64,000 bases of DNA from Competibacter_A sp037045535 (GTDB taxonomy: Bacteria; Pseudomonadota; Gammaproteobacteria; Competibacterales; Competibacteraceae). The DNA is taken from the NCBI GenBank assembly GCA_037045535.1, contig JBAOHI010000062.1, forward strand, positions 155,198 to 219,197, given 5' to 3'. Positions 1-8,499 of the stretch are shown here, piece after piece. Position numbers and translations under genes: made by a program. Positions within the stretch are counted from its first letter, which is position 1. Each line of letters starts with the position of its first letter. The notes under the pieces were generated by a model that made no database searches, was not told the origin of the DNA, and saw only the letters and a list, made by a program, of their open reading frames with translations.

Positions 1-2
1 GT

Positions 3-320
3 TCGTTGCTCAAGACCATCTTTACCCAGCTGGTGTTTCTGATGGGTACGGTATGGACCATGAACCTGGTCGCAGCGGCGCTCAAGGGAATCAGTCTGGG
101 GCTTTCGACGGTGGTGACTGCTGGAGCGCAAGGCGTGGTGGCCTGGTACGGCACCTACGTGGTCGGTAAGGCTGCCGAGCAATATTTCGCGCAAGGCAAA
201 TCCTGGGGGGAGGGAGGACCCAAACGAGTGGTACAGGACATTCTCGACAGCCTGGATCGGGAATCACTGCTGGTGCAGGCTCGGGAGGACATCCTCTCTC
301 GGCTGAAACCGCTATTATAA
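3..320 (+). CDS. C-terminal part of a DUF697-type membrane protein (cut by window edge)
   Basis: The frame is open from the left edge, so only the last 105 codons or so are present. The visible part has two hydrophobic stretches rich in Gly and Ala, then the segment YVVGKAAEQYFAQGKSWGEG and a charged amphipathic tail (DILDSLDRESLLVQAREDIL). This layout matches the C-terminal DUF697 membrane domain found behind Era/EngA-like GTPase domains and in YcjF-type proteins. The GTPase part, if there is one, lies outside the window. It is followed after 4 bases by the DUF3301 gene, so the two are probably co-transcribed. The family call is by recognition of the Gly-Lys-Ala-Ala/Tyr-Phe pattern and is moderately safe; no function beyond membrane association is claimed. 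Confidence 0.6.
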   Translation, partial: SLLKTIFTQLVFLMGTVWTMNLVAAALKGISLGLSTVVTAGAQGVVAWYGTYVVGKAAEQYFAQGKSWGEGGPKRVVQDILDSLDRESLLVQAREDILSRLKPLL

Positions 321-324
321 GCTG

Positions 325-648
325 ATGAGCTTTTCCTTTCTGATCGGTTTTTTGCTGCTGTCGGGCATTGGCCTGTGGTTTTGGCGGGACAGCCTTGGCG
401 CCCGTGAGCAGGCCCGCGCTGCCAGTTCTCGCGCCTGCCGACAGAGCAACGTGCAGCTTTTGGACGATACCGTGGCGCTGGAGCGGCTTTGGCTGCGCCG
501 TGACCGCGACGGTCGGTTGAAGCTGGAGCGGCTGTATGTATTCGAATTCACCGACACCGGCTTGATCCGCCGAGTGGGTAGCGTGCTACTGGTCGGCTGG
601 CGGGTGGAAGTGCTGCACATGGAAGGCGGTGATTTACTGGTGCCGTGA
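325..648 (+). CDS. DUF3301 family small membrane protein
   Basis: A 107-residue protein with one N-terminal membrane segment (residues 3-18, FSFLIGFLLLSGIGLWFW). The soluble part carries the pattern typical of DUF3301: Trp-Arg-Asp-Ser with an Arg-rich stretch, a conserved Cys (SRACRQ), QLLDDTVAL, a run of Arg/Asp (LRRDRDGRLKLERLYVFEF) and a C-terminal Gly-Trp-Arg-Val. The family is confined largely to Gammaproteobacteria and its role is unknown. It starts 4 bases after the upstream DUF697 gene, so the two form an operon. Start chosen at the ATG directly before the hydrophobic segment. Confidence 0.75.
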   Translation: MSFSFLIGFLLLSGIGLWFWRDSLGAREQARAASSRACRQSNVQLLDDTVALERLWLRRDRDGRLKLERLYVFEFTDTGLIRRVGSVLLVGWRVEVLHMEGGDLLVP

Positions 649-811
649 GGAATGGTTCTCGATCGGCCTCCTGGAGTTTTTTCGCGTCGCACGTTTGCTG
701 ACGGATGGTCAGCCACGTCGATAACGCGATCAGTAATGCCAACAATACAAAAATAAGCTGAAGATACGCTTCCGGCTTTTTATCACTTCCCACAATCCCG
801 AGGTAGGCCCG

Positions 812-2048
812 ATGTTCAACTCAAACCATCGAGATAATCTTCTTGCCATAATCAATAGCTTGGTATTTTTAACCGGTATGTTGGGATACCTGATCATCAT
901 GTCGCCAGCAATGGCTGAACCTGGAGTTAACAATGGCACTATCCGCATCGGAAGCACTCAACCTCTGAAAAGCGATATCCAGTTTATTGCGGAAGGTATG
1001 AAAAACGGCATGGAGGCGGCATTGAAAAATCAGAAGGTGAAAGGGCAGTCCATCGAATTGGTGGTGCTTAACGATTTCTATGAGCCATCAACTACTGTCA
1101 AAGCGGCTAAAGAGTTGATTGAAGGCGGTATATTTCTGATGCTGGGGAGTACGGGGTCGTCAACCGCAAAGGCTGTTTTACCTGTGCTTGCTGAAAGTAA
1201 AGTACCAGCGGTCGGCTTCTACAACGGAGCTGGATTCACGGAACCAGGGGATATCCTAAATTTTCGTGCGCCTTATTCCCATGAGGTAGAGACTATTGTT
1301 GAAGCCGTGTTGGCTGCGGGTGTTAAGCCGGCCGAGATTTGTGCTTACGTGCAGAATGATGCCTTTGGCATGGCGGGTTTGAAAGGCGTCAGGGTTGCAT
1401 TGGAGAAGCAACCGGAAACGTCGGCACTGGTGGCAACCCTCGATCAGATCATAGCGATAGGGGGAGATAATCCGAAACGGAACAATATAGGGCCGGTTGG
1501 CGTTCACCAGCGTGAAACGCTTTCCGTCAATGAAGGTTATCTATCACTCAAGGCTTGGGAGAAAAAATCAGGCACGCCCTGCCGGTTCGTGGTTACAGTG
1601 CTTACCGCTCAACCCGCAATCCAGTTCATAAGCTACGCCGCTGCGCTTAAAAGAGAGAAGTGGATATTCAGCATCGCATCGCCTGCCGCTGATCAAACCT
1701 TCATTGATGGGTTCAACCAACAAAACGTAAAGAATAAGGTTATTGCGACGTCGGTAATACCTTTGGCGGATAGTGGATTACCCATCGTCAAGGAGGCCCA
1801 AAAAGCCCTCGGGCCCAATTTCAATCTTGTTTCATTGGAAGGCTATATGGTTGGCAAGATGTTCCTGACGATCGCGAATAATATCCAAGGCGAATTGACG
1901 CGGGCAAACTTTCTTGCGGCGGCGCGGGCTCATCCTTATGATCTTGGTGGGATGATGATCGATTATACTAAAGACAATCAAGGCTGCTGATTTTGTTCAG
2001 CTGATGTCTCTTCAAGACGGCGAATTCAAGGCGGTACGGTGCCAGTGA
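812..2048 (+). pseudogene. Periplasmic branched-chain-amino-acid-type binding protein, frameshifted near its end
   Basis: This is an ABC-transporter substrate-binding protein of the Leu/Ile/Val-binding fold (Peripla_BP_6 type). Residues 1-35 form a signal peptide ending AMA|EP. The mature part opens with IRIGSTQPL and contains the usual LMLGSTGSSTAKAVLPVLAE and PAVGFYNGAG segments that line the ligand cleft. No permease or ATPase gene is adjacent, so it is an orphan; such orphans often feed sensory proteins. The uninterrupted frame stops at 1990 after KDNQGC. Dropping one base near 1984 lets it continue as ADFVQLMSLQDGEFKAV to a stop at 2046-2048, which is the ending expected for the family. 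The gene is therefore either frameshifted by +1 close to the end, with little functional loss, or contains a sequence error. Confidence 0.75.
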
Positions 2049-2081
2049 GTTGAGCAAGCTGCTTCAATGACATTGGATGAT

Positions 2082-2123
2082 TCAATGAGGTAAACCCCCG
2101 GCTCTGCCGGGGGACGTCATTGA
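2082..2123. repeat. Long near-perfect hairpin downstream of the binding-protein gene
   Basis: The inner stem CCCCCGGC / GCCGGGGG (2095-2102 with 2106-2113) is perfect around a 3-base TCT loop. It is enclosed by outer arms TCAATGA and TCATTGA (2082-2088, 2117-2123). There is no T-run on either side, so it is not a classical intrinsic terminator. It may be a REP-like palindrome or act to protect the 3' end of the upstream mRNA. Confidence 0.6.
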
Positions 2124-2277
2124 GGGTTCGGTTGATGCCACTGACCAAAACAAGTTGCGCGTTCAAATGCCTAGATCAGTGTCAGTCATCGAGATAGGAG
2201 ATATCGAGCAGGCTGATGTGATCGTACAAGGGGCCGCATCGACATGAGCTAAAGATTGAGAGGATTAGCCGGCACAG

Positions 2278-3130
2278 ACGTGGACGACGATATCTGACCA
2301 GGGTGACCATGGGGTCTTGAATAGAGCTGCATTTACCAGGTCGGATGGGGTCAGGTGGGGAGGGCATTGGCCGGCAGGCCCATCAATCGGCGACTTTATC
2401 AACGCTGGTTGTTCAGTAGGCATAATTTAACGGACGGGAGCCAGCCGTGGTCAGCGAGTCCTTGCCGACCGGATCTGGGCCGGATGGGGAAACTATCGCA
2501 CCGGATCGGTTTAATTCGGTGGCGGGACTGTCGAGCGCGCGCGTTGGCAAGGCTCTTGGAAGCGTCGATTGATGACCACCGATGATGGAGTGGTTGATGA
2601 TCTGACGCGACCCATATCAAGGTCGCATCCGCACGCTGCGGGGGCGGTTGGCGGCAATCGAGCGACATGGCAGCGTACAGAACGCGCGGTTGCTCAACAC
2701 CAAGGTACATGTGGCCGTGGATGCGACTGGTCTGCCAACGTCACGAGTGTCACTGTTACAACAGGTACCGCGTGGGCGTGATTGCGCAGAGGCTTTGCCG
2801 CTGATCGAGGGATCTGGCAGAGCCGATGCGCTGATGAAGTCGGATAATGGCCTATGATACCAACGAAATTCTTGCTGTCACGCCGCTCAGCTTGACAAAA
2901 CCGACATAGGTCCCCGATCATGCCCGCTCCAACGTAAAAAACCAGCAAAGACCAACGCGATTACGATAGCCTATCTATACTCTGCCTTCGCTCATCTGGT
3001 TGAAAACGCCAATCCTGCGACCTCAAAGGCGGTCGGCGCCGGTGGTTGCCAGCACGCTACGCCAATGACGTGACCTGCTTCCTTCCTCGCCATTGTCCAA
3101 ATCCGCTGCGCTTTCCTTTGATGCTCTCTG
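2278..3130 (+). pseudogene. Decayed IS5-family (IS427-like) transposase
   Basis: Reading across the three plus frames recovers, in the right order, the successive landmarks of an IS5-group DDE transposase. An N-terminal IELHLPGR-like piece lies near 2320. Then come RALARLLEASIDDHR (about 2540), HPHAAGAVGGN (2625-2660), KVHVAVDATGLP (2705-2740), an acidic ALPLIEG stretch, GYDTNEILAV (2850-2880), a degraded PPRSNRK motif (about 2915), a HLVENA motif with the catalytic Glu (about 2998) and a RYANDVTCFL-like piece (about 3065). Many frameshifts and stops separate the pieces, so the copy is dead. No terminal inverted repeats were found, so the element's outer limits are not known. Confidence 0.75.
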
Positions 3131-3156
3131 ATCAAATCAAGTTGCACGTACACTAT

Positions 3157-3414
3157 TTAAGAGCCATCCGCCTCGTTCAGCAACGTCCGCATCACACCCA
3201 CCACCTTCGCCGTCGTCGCATCCGCCGGCGTTTCCCGCCCGACCATGTAGCTCATCAACAGCGGATCTTGCAATTCTAGCAATTCTGCGAAGGCTTGTTG
3301 TTCCTCCGCCGGGGCGGTCGGGTAATGCCGATCCAGATAAGCCAGCGTCAGTAGATCCAGCTCTTTCATGCCGCGCCGGCAGCGCCAACGCAATTTACCG
3401 ATTTGTTCATCCAC
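3157..3414 (-). CDS. sdhE: SdhE, FAD assembly factor 2 for succinate dehydrogenase
   Basis: An 85-residue protein with the SdhE/YgfY signature Arg-Arg-Gly-Met-Lys-Glu-Leu-Asp near residue 14 (the RGxxE motif that contacts the flavoprotein). This is followed by the compact helical pattern AYLDRHYPTAPAEEQQAFAELLELQDPLL split by the usual loops. The family binds SdhA and promotes covalent attachment of FAD. The GTG at 3414 is preferred over an upstream TTG at 3432 because a CAGGAG ribosome-binding site sits about 8 bases before it. It is the last gene of the sdh cluster, separated from sdhB by a short palindromic repeat. Confidence 0.85.
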   Translation of the reverse strand: MDEQIGKLRWRCRRGMKELDLLTLAYLDRHYPTAPAEEQQAFAELLELQDPLLMSYMVGRETPADATTAKVVGVMRTLLNEADGS

Positions 3415-3437
3415 GATCCGCGTCTCCTGCAAACAAA

Positions 3438-3480
3438 ACCCCTCGCCCGCAAGCGGGAGAGGGGTTGGGGCTGAGGGGGC
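3438..3480. repeat. Intergenic palindromic repeat between sdhB and sdhE
   Basis: The stretch has complementary arms CCCCTCGCCCGC and GCGGGAGAGGGG followed by TTGGGGCTGAGGGGG. A related stretch with the same tail (GGGTTGGGGATGAGGG) lies between purH and purD at 57655-57695, which marks it as a dispersed intergenic element. It separates sdhB from sdhE and could tune their relative expression. Confidence 0.6.
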
Positions 3481-3490
3481 AGGTAACGAC

Positions 3491-4267
3491 TTACCGCCGT
3501 TCCACCATCATCTTCTTGATTTCCGCGATGGCTTTCGCGGGATTCAAGCTCTTTGGACAGGTCTTGGTGCAATTCATGATGGTATGGCAGCGATACAGTC
3601 GGAACGGATCTTCCAGATTATCCAACCGTTCGCCGGTGAACTCGTCGCGGCTGTCCACGATCCAGCGATAGGCTTGCAGCAGGATCGAAGGACCGAGATA
3701 GCGTTCGCCGTTCCACCAATAGCTCGGGCAACTGGTGGAGCAGCAGGCGCACAGGATGCACTCATACAGCCCGTCCAGCTTGGCGCGGTCTTCCTTGGAT
3801 TGCAAACGCTCGCGTTCTGGCGGCGGTGTGGTCGTTTGCAGCCACGGCTTGATCGAGGCGTACTGGGCGTAGAAATGGGTTAGGTCGGGGACTAGATCCT
3901 TGACCACCGACATGTGCGGCAACGGGTAGATCTTGACTTCGCCCTTAACATCGTCGATGGCGTAGGTACACGCCAGGGTATTGATCCCATCAATGTTCAT
4001 CGCGCAGGAACCACAGACACCCTCGCGGCAGGAGCGACGGAAGGTGAGAGTGGGATCCATCTCGTTCTTGATCTTGAGTAGCGCGTCCAACACCATCGGA
4101 CCGCAGGCTGCCAGATCGACTTCGTAGGTGTCCATACGCGGGTTCTCGCCGCTGTCCGGGTCCCAACGATAGATTTGGAAGCGCTTGACGTTCTTGGCAC
4201 CCGTGCCGGCATAGTAGGTTTTGCCCTTGCCGATGACGGAATTGGCCGGTAGTTTGAATTGAGCCAT
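3491..4267 (-). CDS. sdhB: Succinate dehydrogenase iron-sulfur subunit
   Basis: A 258-residue SdhB, the normal length for the alphaproteobacterial/mitochondrial-like type. The N-terminal ferredoxin domain has the [2Fe-2S] Cys set in SCREGVCGSCAMNIDG and the following LACT. The C-terminal domain has CILCACCSTSCPSYWW and CHTIMNCTKTCPKSLNP for the [4Fe-4S] and [3Fe-4S] clusters. It passes electrons from the SdhA flavin to the membrane quinone site. It starts 12 bases after the sdhA stop, so the two are co-transcribed on the minus strand. Nothing in the cluster ligands is missing. Confidence 0.97.
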   Translation of the reverse strand: MAQFKLPANSVIGKGKTYYAGTGAKNVKRFQIYRWDPDSGENPRMDTYEVDLAACGPMVLDALLKIKNEMDPTLTFRRSCREGVCGSCAMNIDGINTLACTYAIDDVKGEVKIYPLPHMSVVKDLVPDLTHFYAQYASIKPWLQTTTPPPERERLQSKEDRAKLDGLYECILCACCSTSCPSYWWNGERYLGPSILLQAYRWIVDSRDEFTGERLDNLEDPFRLYRCHTIMNCTKTCPKSLNPAKAIAEIKKMMVERR

Positions 4268-4279
4268 GGCATCGTCCCC

Positions 4280-6070
4280 TTAGTACGTGCGCTTCTTGGG
4301 CGGAATGTACTCCACCTCATTGGTCAGGGTATAGGTGTGAACCGGACGGTAATCGATGGTCACGTCGCCCTTGGGGCTCAACCACGCCAAGGTATGTTTC
4401 ATCCAATTCTCGTCGTCGCGATCCGGATAATCCTCGCGGGCATGCGCGCCACGACTCTCGGGCCGGTTGATCGCCGACTTGATGGACACCATCGCGCATT
4501 CCAGCAGATTGTCCAGCTCCAAGGTTTCGACCAGGTCGGAATTCCAAACCATGCCCCGGTCGCTGACGCCGACATGCTCGAAACCGGCATAGACGTCTTC
4601 CAGCAGCTTGATGCCCTCGGCCATCGACTCGCCGGTGCGGAATACCGCCGCGTGGTTCTGCATGGTCCGCTGCATCCGCATCCGCAGGCTGGCGGTGGGA
4701 TTTTCCCCCTTGGCATTACGCAAGCCGTCGAAACGGGCGATGATCTTGTCCACCGAGGCTTGCGGCAACACACCGTGCGAGCTGTTGGGCTGGATCAGCT
4801 CGGCGCAGCGAATGGCAGCGGCGCGGCCGAACACCACGATGTCGAGCAGCGAGTTAGAACCGAGGCGGTTGGCGCCGTGCACCGATACACAGGCTGCTTC
4901 GCCGATGGCCATCAAGCCGGGAATGATATGATCGGGGTTGCCGTCCTTGAGGATGACCACCTCACCACGATAGTTGGTCGGGATACCGCCCATGTTGTAA
5001 TGCACGGTCGGCAATACCGGCGCGGGCTCCTTGGTTACGTCGACGCCAGCGAAGATGCGGGCGGTCTCGGCAATGCCGGGTAGCCGTTCGTTGATAACAT
5101 TCGCACCCAGGTGTTCCAGGTGCAGGTAGATATGATCCTTGTGCTCGCCGACGCCGCGCCCTTCGCGGATTTCGATGGTCATCGAACGGCTGACCACATC
5201 GCGGGAGGCCAAGTCCTTGGCGTTGGGCGCGTAACGCTCCATAAAGCGCTCGCCGTTGGAATTGGTCAGATAGCCGCCTTCGCCGCGACAGCCTTCGGTC
5301 ATCAGACAGCCGGAGCCGTAGATGCCGGTCGGATGGAATTGAGTGAACTCCATGTCTTGTAACGGCAAACCGGCGCGCAACACCATGCCATTGCCGTCGC
5401 CGGTGCAGGTGTGAGCGGAGGTCGCCGAGAAATAGGCGCGGCCGTAGCCACCGGTAGCCAGCACGGTCTGATGCGCACGGAAGACGTGCAGCGTGCCGTC
5501 GGCCAGATCCCAGGCTACCACGCCGCGACAAACGCCGTCGTCGTCCATGATCAAATCCAGCGCGAAATATTCGATGAAGAATTCGGCGTCGTGCTTGAGC
5601 GCCTGCTGATACAGGGTATGCAAGATCGCGTGGCCGGTACGGTCGGCGGCGGCGCAGGTGCGTTGGGCGATGCCCTCACCGTAGTTGGTGGTCATGCCAC
5701 CAAACGGCCGCTGGTAAATCTTGCCTTCCTCGGTGCGGGAGAACGGGACGCCGTAGTGCTCCAATTCGATGACCGCCGGAACCGCCTCACGACACATGTA
5801 CTCGATGGCATCCTGGTCACCCAGCCAGTCGGAACCCTTCACGGTGTCGTACATGTGCCATTGCCACATGTCCTGGCCCATGTTGGCAAGCGCCGCCGAC
5901 ATGCCGCCCTGGGCCGCCACGGTATGGCTGCGGGTCGGGAAAACCTTGGTCAAACAGGCCGTTTTCAAACCTTTCTGCGCCATGCCAAAAGTGGCGCGTA
6001 ACCCTGCGCCGCCAGCGCCAACCACGACCACGTCATAATTATGATGAATGAGTTTGTATGCGTTGGACAT
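4280..6070 (-). CDS. sdhA: Succinate dehydrogenase flavoprotein subunit
   Basis: A 596-residue SdhA. The Rossmann fingerprint DVVVVGAGGAGLRATFG is at residues 13-29. The covalent FAD site RSHTVAAQGG has its His near residue 49. Active-site segments include HPTGIYGSGCL and RLGSNSLLDIVVFGRAAA. The C-terminal domain ends with the usual WMKHTLAWLS and a basic tail PKKRTY. It oxidises succinate to fumarate on the cytoplasmic face of the inner membrane. The wording of the N-terminal half (for example DMWQWHMYDTVKGSDWLGDQ) is closest to the alphaproteobacterial/mitochondrial branch as I remember it. It sits between sdhD and sdhB in a tight operon. Confidence 0.97.
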   Translation of the reverse strand: MSNAYKLIHHNYDVVVVGAGGAGLRATFGMAQKGLKTACLTKVFPTRSHTVAAQGGMSAALANMGQDMWQWHMYDTVKGSDWLGDQDAIEYMCREAVPAVIELEHYGVPFSRTEEGKIYQRPFGGMTTNYGEGIAQRTCAAADRTGHAILHTLYQQALKHDAEFFIEYFALDLIMDDDGVCRGVVAWDLADGTLHVFRAHQTVLATGGYGRAYFSATSAHTCTGDGNGMVLRAGLPLQDMEFTQFHPTGIYGSGCLMTEGCRGEGGYLTNSNGERFMERYAPNAKDLASRDVVSRSMTIEIREGRGVGEHKDHIYLHLEHLGANVINERLPGIAETARIFAGVDVTKEPAPVLPTVHYNMGGIPTNYRGEVVILKDGNPDHIIPGLMAIGEAACVSVHGANRLGSNSLLDIVVFGRAAAIRCAELIQPNSSHGVLPQASVDKIIARFDGLRNAKGENPTASLRMRMQRTMQNHAAVFRTGESMAEGIKLLEDVYAGFEHVGVSDRGMVWNSDLVETLELDNLLECAMVSIKSAINRPESRGAHAREDYPDRDDENWMKHTLAWLSPKGDVTIDYRPVHTYTLTNEVEYIPPKKRTY

Positions 6071-6096
6071 GAAACCTCAGCCTCCAGTGGTGGGCG

Positions 6097-6474
6097 TCAG
6101 GCCAGTGCGATCTTGAGCACGGCGACGATGGCGATGGCGCCCAGCAAGAACAGCGCAAACTGTGTTACGAGCAGAGCGGTATACATGGCGCATTCGGGCC
6201 GGACGTAATCCTCGTAGATGACCTGCATACCCAGCTTGGCGTGATAAAACATCGTGAACAAAAACGTCACCATCAACCCGGCGTTGATCGGATTGCTCAG
6301 CCAGTGCTGGAATGTCGCGTAGTCCGTGTGGGAATGCGCCAGCATGGAAATGACGAACCACAACACCAGCGGTACCAAGGCGATGGACGTCACGCGCTGC
6401 ATCCACCAGTGGTGAGTCCCATCTTTAGCGGTGCCCAGACCGCGAACGCGAGCGAGGGGGGTGCGAATACTCAT
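6097..6474 (-). CDS. sdhD: Succinate dehydrogenase membrane anchor subunit D
   Basis: A small hydrophobic protein (125 residues from the ATG at 6474) with three predicted membrane helices: ITSIALVPLVLWFVIS-like at about residues 30-47, NAGLMVTFLFTMFYHAKLG at about 65-84 and ALLVTQFALFLLGAIAIVAV at about 98-118. The His in FYHAKLGMQVIYEDY is the expected haem/quinone-site residue of the anchor. A longer frame is open upstream, but it would run into sdhC; the ATG at 6474 gives the canonical MSIRTPLARVRGLGTAKDG start. Spacing is 11 bases from sdhC and 26 bases to sdhA. Confidence 0.9.
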   Translation of the reverse strand: MSIRTPLARVRGLGTAKDGTHHWWMQRVTSIALVPLVLWFVISMLAHSHTDYATFQHWLSNPINAGLMVTFLFTMFYHAKLGMQVIYEDYVRPECAMYTALLVTQFALFLLGAIAIVAVLKIALA

Positions 6475-6485
6475 GAGCTTGCTCC

Positions 6486-6872
6486 TCAAGGCGCGGCGAT
6501 TAGCCAGCACAGGAAAGTCAGAATGATGGAGGACCACACCACCCACCAGCCGGATTTGGCGGCATCTTTCAGCTCAAAACCCCAACCAGCGTCCCAAAAT
6601 AGATGACGGATACCGTTGGCCATGTGATAGAACAACGCCCAAGTCCACAGGAATAGCAGGAGTTGTCCGAGCATCGAACCCAGTACCGCCTGGGCGTGCT
6701 CGTAGGCTTCGGGACCGAGCGCGGCGGCGGCCAGCCAATACACCAGCAGCAACGTGCCTACCACCAAGCCGGCTCCAGTGGCACGATGGGTGATGGATAG
6801 CACCGAGGTCATCTGCGGTCTGTAATAAGGTCCGATCATGAACGGCGACAACGGCCGTTTGTTGGCTGACAT
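6486..6872 (-). CDS. sdhC: Succinate dehydrogenase cytochrome b556 subunit
   Basis: A 128-residue SdhC. The N-terminus has the family signature RPLSPFMIGPYYRPQMTS and SITHRATGAGL, whose Ser and Arg line the ubiquinone site. The haem-ligand segment ALFYHMANGIRHLFWD holds the axial His. There are three hydrophobic helices. The start at 6872 is fixed by a good GAGGAG ribosome-binding site 6 bases upstream; the longer open frame reaching 7019 lacks family similarity. It is the first gene of the sdhCDAB operon. About 160 bases separate it from the SDHAF4-like gene upstream, which is room for a promoter. Confidence 0.92.
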   Translation of the reverse strand: MSANKRPLSPFMIGPYYRPQMTSVLSITHRATGAGLVVGTLLLVYWLAAAALGPEAYEHAQAVLGSMLGQLLLFLWTWALFYHMANGIRHLFWDAGWGFELKDAAKSGWWVVWSSIILTFLCWLIAAP

Positions 6873-7034
6873 AGGTTTCTCCTCAGTTAAAGTGACGAAG
6901 AAAGTGCTCTTTAGTTTTGTGCGACGCAAAAAATCATCGAGAATGCTACTCCCCTTCGGGAGTTGCTCCAACGAAAATGATAGGATCGAGCAAGGATAAG
7001 GATGCGATGCCCGTCGCACGCGACGGAGATACGC

Positions 7035-7205
7035 TTAGAAATCGATGCAGCGACCGGCTTTCTCCCAATCGCCGTAACGGGTAGGCTCGGGTCCTTTGGG
7101 ACCGCCAAATTCCAGAGGTTTCTTGGGTTGCGCGGTTTGGGGGGGGTGTTCGGCAGCTGGGGCCGGCTGCGATGGCAGCGTTGTCTGAGTATCGTTCTTG
7201 TTCAT
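7035..7205 (-). CDS. DUF1674 protein, SDHAF4/Sdh8-like succinate dehydrogenase assembly factor
   Basis: A 56-codon gene whose C-terminus reads FGGPKGPEPTRYGDWEKAG followed by RCIDF and stop. This is the diagnostic ending of the DUF1674/SDHAF4 family (eukaryotic SDHAF4 and yeast Sdh8). Family members bind the flavinylated SdhA and protect it before it joins SdhB. The N-terminal half is low-complexity and rich in Pro, Gln and Ala, as usual. It lies just upstream of sdhC on the same strand, at the opposite end of the cluster from sdhE, so both SDH chaperones flank the enzyme genes. Length and ending are those of a complete gene. Confidence 0.9.
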   Translation of the reverse strand: MNKNDTQTTLPSQPAPAAEHPPQTAQPKKPLEFGGPKGPEPTRYGDWEKAGRCIDF

Positions 7206-7443
7206 GACAACTCACGCAAAAAAGCAGGTTGAAGGTAGCGGTGGTCAACCATCCCTGTTCCATCCGCCGATGGTGCTTCCGGGAGAATCGCAGGCATTGT
7301 ACCCTACTTACATAGTCGGGTATTTCAGCCTATATTCTTATGGGTATTATGCCGTTCGCAGCCCTCGAACGCAATGAACGGGTGGGAACGGCTTGGTGAC
7401 CGCCTCCCTCTTAGAGGCTGGAAAGACAACGGGATTTTACGAC

Positions 7444-8499
7444 ATGAACGCAGAGTGGCGATCATTTCTCGAACGGGCGGGCGCGGTTCTGACGTCCGAT
7501 CGCGTACTGCATTTTGGTCAGGCGGAAACGGAGTTACACGCAGCGTTATCCGGTGAGATTTGCTGCGATTTGTCCCACTTTGGCGTGATTGCCGCGCGTG
7601 GACCGGACGGCGAAACCTTTTTGCAGGGACAACTGACCTGCGACGTGCGGCAAGTTGTCCCGGAACATAGCATGATCGGTGCGTATTGCAGCCCTAAGGG
7701 CCGAGCGTTGGCCAGTTTCCGATTGTTCCGGTGCGGGGATGATTACAACCTGGAATTGCCGCGCTCGATGGTGGAACCGACACTGACCCGATTGCGCAAG
7801 TATATATTGCGAGCCAGGATTGCCTTGGATGATGTGAGCGACACGCTCGCGCGAATTGGAGTGGCCGGTTCCAATGCCACACAGCTACTCGCCGCGCAAG
7901 TGTCGAGTTCCGCAACGGAGCTGGCGGTGGGTGACGTGCTGCATGTGAACGGTATCACCGCGATTCGCTTACCCGGTGCAACGCCGCGATACGAACTGCA
8001 CGGTCCCGTGTCGGAGATTCAAGCGATGTGGAACGCGCTGGCGCCCCACCTCATGCCGGTCGGTGCCGAAGCGTGGCAGTTGCTGGATGTGTTAGCCGGT
8101 GTCCCGACAGTTTACCCGGAGACCGTGGAAGCGTTCGTGCCACAGATGATGAATCTGGAGTTGCTGGACGGCATCAGCTTCAAGAAAGGCTGTTACACCG
8201 GGCAGGAGGTCGTGGCGCGCACCCATTATCTAGGCAAGCTGAAGCGGCGGATGTATCTCGCCCGGGTCGAAATGGCCACTTTGCCTCGTCCCGGCGATCC
8301 GTTGTTTTCGCCACAGGCCGATGCCAGCCAAGGGGCGGGTCGGTTAGTTGACGCCTGCCGGCATCCCGACGGCGATTGCGCCGTGCTGGCGGTCGCGTTG
8401 ATCGAATGCGCGGAGCGAGGAACCTTGCATTTGAACGATGCTGGCGGTCCGGTACTGCGGCTGGAACCGTTGCCGTATGCTTTCGAGGCGACGGGTTAG
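7444..8499 (+). CDS. ygfZ: YgfZ/GcvT-like folate-binding protein, Fe-S cluster maintenance
   Basis: A 351-residue protein with the YgfZ signature Lys-Gly-Cys-Tyr-Thr-Gly-Gln-Glu (KKGCYTGQEVVART, about residue 240), whose Cys is the functionally essential residue of the family. The N-terminal part is GcvT-like (FLQGQLTCDVRQV and GAYCSPKGRALASFRLF). YgfZ uses a folate and supports repair or assembly of certain Fe-S enzymes, which fits its place next to the SDH genes. The ATG at 7444 is preferred over the upstream in-frame GTG at 7393 because homology begins there. Its stop overlaps that of the convergent rnt gene. Confidence 0.88.
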   Translation: MNAEWRSFLERAGAVLTSDRVLHFGQAETELHAALSGEICCDLSHFGVIAARGPDGETFLQGQLTCDVRQVVPEHSMIGAYCSPKGRALASFRLFRCGDDYNLELPRSMVEPTLTRLRKYILRARIALDDVSDTLARIGVAGSNATQLLAAQVSSSATELAVGDVLHVNGITAIRLPGATPRYELHGPVSEIQAMWNALAPHLMPVGAEAWQLLDVLAGVPTVYPETVEAFVPQMMNLELLDGISFKKGCYTGQEVVARTHYLGKLKRRMYLARVEMATLPRPGDPLFSPQADASQGAGRLVDACRHPDGDCAVLAVALIECAERGTLHLNDAGGPVLRLEPLPYAFEATG

